Shown in pieces: positions 4,457 through 7,456 of a stretch of DNA of 7,456 bases. Numbering within the stretch: position 1 is the stretch's first letter; every line of letters starts with the position of its first letter. The DNA comes from an uncultured Eubacteriales bacterium (GTDB lineage: Bacteria; Bacillota; Clostridia; Christensenellales; Christensenellaceae). Where the stretch lies: the NCBI GenBank assembly GCA_905193725.1, contig CAJJPW010000103.1:1-7456 (forward strand). Direction: 5' to 3'. The notes beneath the pieces were generated by a model, which was not told where the DNA came from, ran no database searches, and saw only the letters and a program-made list of their open reading frames with translations. A program made the translations under genes and the position numbers.

Positions 4457-7167
4457 GTGTGTTATTTTCTATGTCTGTCGAATACATGCGCAAACAGAAA
4501 AAGCGCACCGTCCTCACTGGCATTGGTATCATGCTGGGCTGCGCTCTAGTCTGTGCCATTGGCATCTTCTTTACCAGCGTCCAAAACATGCTGCTGGTAG
4601 ATGCTGAATACTCCTACGGTTCTCACCACTATCAAATCGGCCTGAATGGAGATTATTTGACCAAGGAGCAGGCAGAAAAGCTAACTGCCAACCATTTTGT
4701 TTCCGCCTCCGGGCTGCTCATCGAAGATGAGATTTCCCCTTTGGCCTCCTCTGCAGAAAGCGAAGACCAGCAACAGCACTCTCTCACCCTGATTCAGCGG
4801 GATGCAGGAGCCATGAATCTCAAAAAATACCAGCTGACTCAAGGCAGGCTCCCCCAAAACGACCAGGAGTGTCTCATCAGCACTAGCGCTCTGGAGCGTC
4901 TTCCCAAAGTCTGCGATATTGGCGATACACTCACCTTACCCATCCAGCATCTGGAAGACTCAGAACAGTTAGATACCCGCACTTTGACGATCACTGGCAT
5001 CTATGAGGACTATCAGAGCGTTTTAGTAACCTATCCTAACGACGCCCCCTACCACCACTATAGCCTTCTGGTACAGCTGGATACCCATGTAAACCAGCAG
5101 CAGGCGATATCCGCGATGTTAGAGGATGCGGGACTTGCTGACACTATCCCCTATAGCACCAACGACGGGTATCTGCGGTATATGGGGCTGGGCTCGGATA
5201 ACAACCTGACCACCGCTTTCTTCACCACCTTTATCCTGCTGGCGATCATCATCCTCACTGCCATGGTGTTGGTCATCAAAAACTCCTTTGCCATGTCCAC
5301 CAGCGAGAAAATCTCGGAGTTTGGCGTACTTCGCTGTGTGGGAGCGTCGCCCAAGCAGATTCGGAGCATCGTATTATACGAGGCACTCACCACCTGGGCG
5401 GTTTCCCTTCCACTGGGTCTGCTGCTGGCCATCGGCGCCATGGCACTGACCATTTGGGTGGTGAGCACGTTAGACGTGGCCATGCTAAACTACCTCACTT
5501 TATCCCTCTCCCCTTGGCCCTTCGTGGTGACGGCAATTTTGAGTTTTGTGGCTGTGATGCTATCCGCCTACGCTCCTGCAAAGAAGGCTGGAGCCATCTC
5601 CCCCATCTCAGCAGTTCGTGGGTCAGCATCCTTCGTGGATGTGCCCTCTCGTATTGAGAAAAAGGGCTGGCTGGCCCAAAAGGCCTTTGGCTTTTCTGGG
5701 ATGCTGGCTTCTCGGAACATCCACCGCAATAAAAAGCGGTATCGCACCACGATTTTTTCCATTATTATCAGCGTCGCCCTATTTGTCAGCTTGAGCGGGT
5801 TTGCCATGGCCATGCAAAATACAGCCAATACTCTGGGCGAGGTGGCCGGGACTGACTTTCAGATCATCGGATCCCTGACGGCAAAAGATGGAATGTACAA
5901 CATCTATGAACTGCTTCAGTCCGATGAGCGGGTGGATAAACTGGCCCAGTACTCCTATTCCTATTTTAATCTGCCAGTAGAGGCGGATAAAGTGGAAGAG
6001 AGTTCCTTGCAAGTGCTAGAACAGTACCCGGATTTGGAGAATATCTTGTATTTCAGCCAGTCTCCCGAGGAATATCACGGTCTGATCGATCCGCTGGAGG
6101 GGCAACAGGTATATCCTACCGGCTATACCATTGCCATGGGCTTTTGTGTGGATCGACAGACCTATGAACAGCTGGAATTAGCCCCTGGTTCTATGACATA
6201 CGATCAACTGGTGGAGAGCAAGGAGTGCGCCCTTTTGCAGACCTCCATCCTCTCCTCGGCCACCAGCCTCATCCACGTCTCTTTAGCCGATTACCAGATA
6301 GGCGATATGATCTACCCCACAGTGGATCTAGTGGCGCAGGATGCCCAACCAGATGAATACGGAAGTTTCTCACCAGAACAGCAATCTCAGGCGTACTACC
6401 CCGTCAAGATCGGCGCTGTAGTAGAGGAAGTCCCCTGGTTTATCTCCAATAACATGGCGGGGTTTGTCTTCTTCCTCCCAGAGGAAAATCAAGATCTTTT
6501 CTCGCTGCCCCAAGGGACTTTACCCCTAAACAGCGCCTATGATTCGTCTGAGAACACTTCTCATTTTTCCAATGTCTTTGCGGCCAGCAGCATTGATCTT
6601 CACGTAAAGTCGGTCTCCGGGCAGGAAGAGCAATTGGATTCCCTGATCTCCCGCATCGTGCGTGAGGAAAACGTCTCCCTAGGGCAGAGCGACGGCAGCG
6701 GAAATACTCGCATCAGTTACTATAACTTGTACGAGACATACAAGGATTCTCGCAACAGCGTTTTGGTCATTAACATCTTCTTATATGGATTCTTAGCTGT
6801 AGTGATGATCATCTGCATCATTAACGTGTTCAACACCGTCAGCACCAATATCATGAACCGCAAGCGGGAAATCGCCATGCTAGGCGCTATCGGCACCAGC
6901 AAACGCCAGCTCCGCAAGATGCTATATGCCGAATGTCTGCTGTATGGGCTCATCGGCACCATTTGGGGCGCTATCATCGGTCTGTTGCTCCAGGCGCTGC
7001 TCATCTGGTCGGTCAGCCAGGGCTTTGACTCCTCTATGGTCAACCCTCTCGTCTCGATTGTGGCCAGCTTTATCGGCATATTACTCCTCTCATTCCTGGC
7101 AGGTATCGGCCCCATTCGCCGCATATTAAAAGGATCTATTGTAGAGGAAATCCGCTCTCAGGAATAG
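4453..7167 (+). CDS. Duplicated FtsX/MacB-type ABC permease, 904 residues
   Basis: Membrane subunit of the exporter. Predicted layout: TM1 about 20-41; extracellular domain 1 about 42-253 (MacB core-like, with GRLPQNDQECLIS and GDTLTL); TM2-TM4 about 254-278, 308-334 and 352-375; TM5 about 431-455; extracellular domain 2 about 456-765; TM6-TM8 about 767-795, 824-850 and 865-887. Each half ends in an FtsX domain with the conserved cytoplasmic turn: EFGVLRCVGASPKQI (289-303) and EIAMLGAIGTSKRQL (806-820). One chain thus holds two MacB-like halves, so a single polypeptide could replace the usual dimer. This differs from BceB, which has ten helices and one large loop. The start overlaps the ATPase stop by four bases. 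Members act by moving the outer domains mechanically, exporting or extracting peptides or lipids at the cell surface. With the two-component system beside it, resistance to or sensing of an envelope-active compound is likely, but the substrate is unknown. Confidence 0.93.
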   Translation: MSVLFSMSVEYMRKQKKRTVLTGIGIMLGCALVCAIGIFFTSVQNMLLVDAEYSYGSHHYQIGLNGDYLTKEQAEKLTANHFVSASGLLIEDEISPLASSAESEDQQQHSLTLIQRDAGAMNLKKYQLTQGRLPQNDQECLISTSALERLPKVCDIGDTLTLPIQHLEDSEQLDTRTLTITGIYEDYQSVLVTYPNDAPYHHYSLLVQLDTHVNQQQAISAMLEDAGLADTIPYSTNDGYLRYMGLGSDNNLTTAFFTTFILLAIIILTAMVLVIKNSFAMSTSEKISEFGVLRCVGASPKQIRSIVLYEALTTWAVSLPLGLLLAIGAMALTIWVVSTLDVAMLNYLTLSLSPWPFVVTAILSFVAVMLSAYAPAKKAGAISPISAVRGSASFVDVPSRIEKKGWLAQKAFGFSGMLASRNIHRNKKRYRTTIFSIIISVALFVSLSGFAMAMQNTANTLGEVAGTDFQIIGSLTAKDGMYNIYELLQSDERVDKLAQYSYSYFNLPVEADKVEESSLQVLEQYPDLENILYFSQSPEEYHGLIDPLEGQQVYPTGYTIAMGFCVDRQTYEQLELAPGSMTYDQLVESKECALLQTSILSSATSLIHVSLADYQIGDMIYPTVDLVAQDAQPDEYGSFSPEQQSQAYYPVKIGAVVEEVPWFISNNMAGFVFFLPEENQDLFSLPQGTLPLNSAYDSSENTSHFSNVFAASSIDLHVKSVSGQEEQLDSLISRIVREENVSLGQSDGSGNTRISYYNLYETYKDSRNSVLVINIFLYGFLAVVMIICIINVFNTVSTNIMNRKREIAMLGAIGTSKRQLRKMLYAECLLYGLIGTIWGAIIGLLLQALLIWSVSQGFDSSMVNPLVSIVASFIGILLLSFLAGIGPIRRILKGSIVEEIRSQE

Positions 7168-7238
7168 CCTAGCACGCCTCCAAAAAACAAATCATAAACG
7201 ATTGATGCATATGTGCTAGCAGCTACTGAGTCAGAAAT
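7168..7238. other. Short intergenic gap after the permease
   Basis: No gene is visible. A 7-bp inverted repeat, CTAGCAC (7169-7175) and GTGCTAG (7213-7219), with a small nested AATC/GATT pairing is present but widely spaced and may be chance. Confidence 0.3.
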
Positions 7239-7280
7239 AGTAAAAGCGGGCTTGGATCATTCCAAACCCGCTTTTACTTT
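7239..7280. terminator. Bidirectional terminator between permease and convergent gene
   Basis: AGTAAAAGCGGG (7239-7250) pairs perfectly with CCCGCTTTTACT (7267-7278); after one C-A mismatch a further 5-bp stem TTGGA/TCCAA (7252-7256, 7261-7265) closes on the loop TCAT. The GC core flanked by A run and T run (AAAAGCGGG with CCCGCTTTT) is the usual form of a terminator that works both ways. It lies between the permease stop (7167) and the stop of the convergent gene (7307), and so fits both. Confidence 0.9.
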
Positions 7281-7304
7281 GCTTGTACCTTGTACCAAGT
7301 TCCG

Positions 7305-7456
7305 TTAAAAGGATATCACACCCAAATGCTCTAGTAGGATCTTCAGGCCGATGAGTATGAGGATGATCCCCCCGGCCAGCTCTGCCTTGGAGCGATATTT
7401 GATGATCTTCATCACCGTATCGAAGGCAGCATTGGCAAGCAGGAGTGCATTCGGAT
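7305..7456 (-). CDS. mntP: Manganese efflux pump MntP, C-terminal part (cut by window edge)
   Basis: Only the last 49 codons and the TAA stop are in the window; the gene continues past the right edge. The end reads SKAELAGGIILILIGLKI followed by LLEHLGVISF. This glycine-containing last membrane helix and its KILLEHLG tail match the C-terminus of the MntP (YebN) family of six-helix inner-membrane manganese exporters. The residues before it (ANAAFDTVMKIIKYR) are less like the G/N-rich link I would expect, so either this homologue is divergent there or the gene carries a change upstream. The gene faces the permease gene, sharing the terminator at 7239-7280, and has no evident link to the two-component module. 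The family call rests on a short stretch and is moderately firm. Confidence 0.72.
   Translation of the reverse strand, partial: PNALLLANAAFDTVMKIIKYRSKAELAGGIILILIGLKILLEHLGVISF

Noticed and set aside
6720..7124. A 134-codon open frame on the minus strand inside the permease gene.
   Set aside because: It is antisense to the membrane-helix part of a clear coding gene, has no family resemblance and no evident ribosome binding site.
7169..7219. Inverted repeat CTAGCAC/GTGCTAG, considered as a mobile-element end or attachment site.
   Set aside because: Only 7 bp, 37 bases apart, with no transposase, integrase or target duplication nearby.
1..7456. CRISPR array, tRNA/rRNA genes, insertion sequence or phage genes.
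   Set aside because: No regularly spaced repeats, cloverleaf-like segments, transposase or structural phage genes were seen on either strand.

Overview
The window looks like a chromosomal stretch of a low-to-moderate-GC, Gram-positive anaerobe, probably a spore-forming member of the Clostridia. The signs are purine-rich Shine-Dalgarno sites, AT-rich intergenic DNA, a VanR/OmpR-type regulator with an FtsX-type ABC exporter, a signal-less LysM protein next to a signal-less amidase, and an MntP-type carboxy terminus. The species cannot be named from the sequence.

Layout. Left part (1-1608): a LysM-repeat protein on the minus strand, with its own terminator at the window edge, and a divergent zinc N-acetylmuramoyl-L-alanine amidase on the plus strand, separated by about 350 bases of AT-rich DNA. 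Neither protein has a signal peptide, which fits peptidoglycan or spore-envelope work in a mother cell (or release by lysis). Middle and right part (about 1640-7167): a complete signalling-plus-transport module on the plus strand. It holds a response regulator, a sensor histidine kinase, an ABC ATPase and a 904-residue permease with two FtsX domains. A strong hairpin terminator at 7239-7280 closes it. Right edge: the carboxy-terminal 49 codons of a convergent minus-strand gene, read as the manganese exporter MntP.

How the module should work: the kinase senses an envelope signal and phosphorylates the regulator, which then activates the ABC exporter genes. The sequence supports this directly. 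Nearly identical 25-base boxes (21 of 25 positions equal), each a 10-bp-period direct repeat, lie upstream of the regulator gene (1643-1667) and upstream of the ATPase gene (3659-3683). This predicts autoregulation plus activation of the transporter by one regulator.

The most notable oddity is the kinase. Its expected start and first membrane segment (from 2436, behind a good ribosome binding site, 2 bases after the regulator stop) lie in a different frame from the rest of the protein. The two frames can be joined by removing one T from a run of seven (2515-2521). As written, the kinase is either broken or shortened, or it is switched by homopolymer slippage, or the base is a sequencing error.
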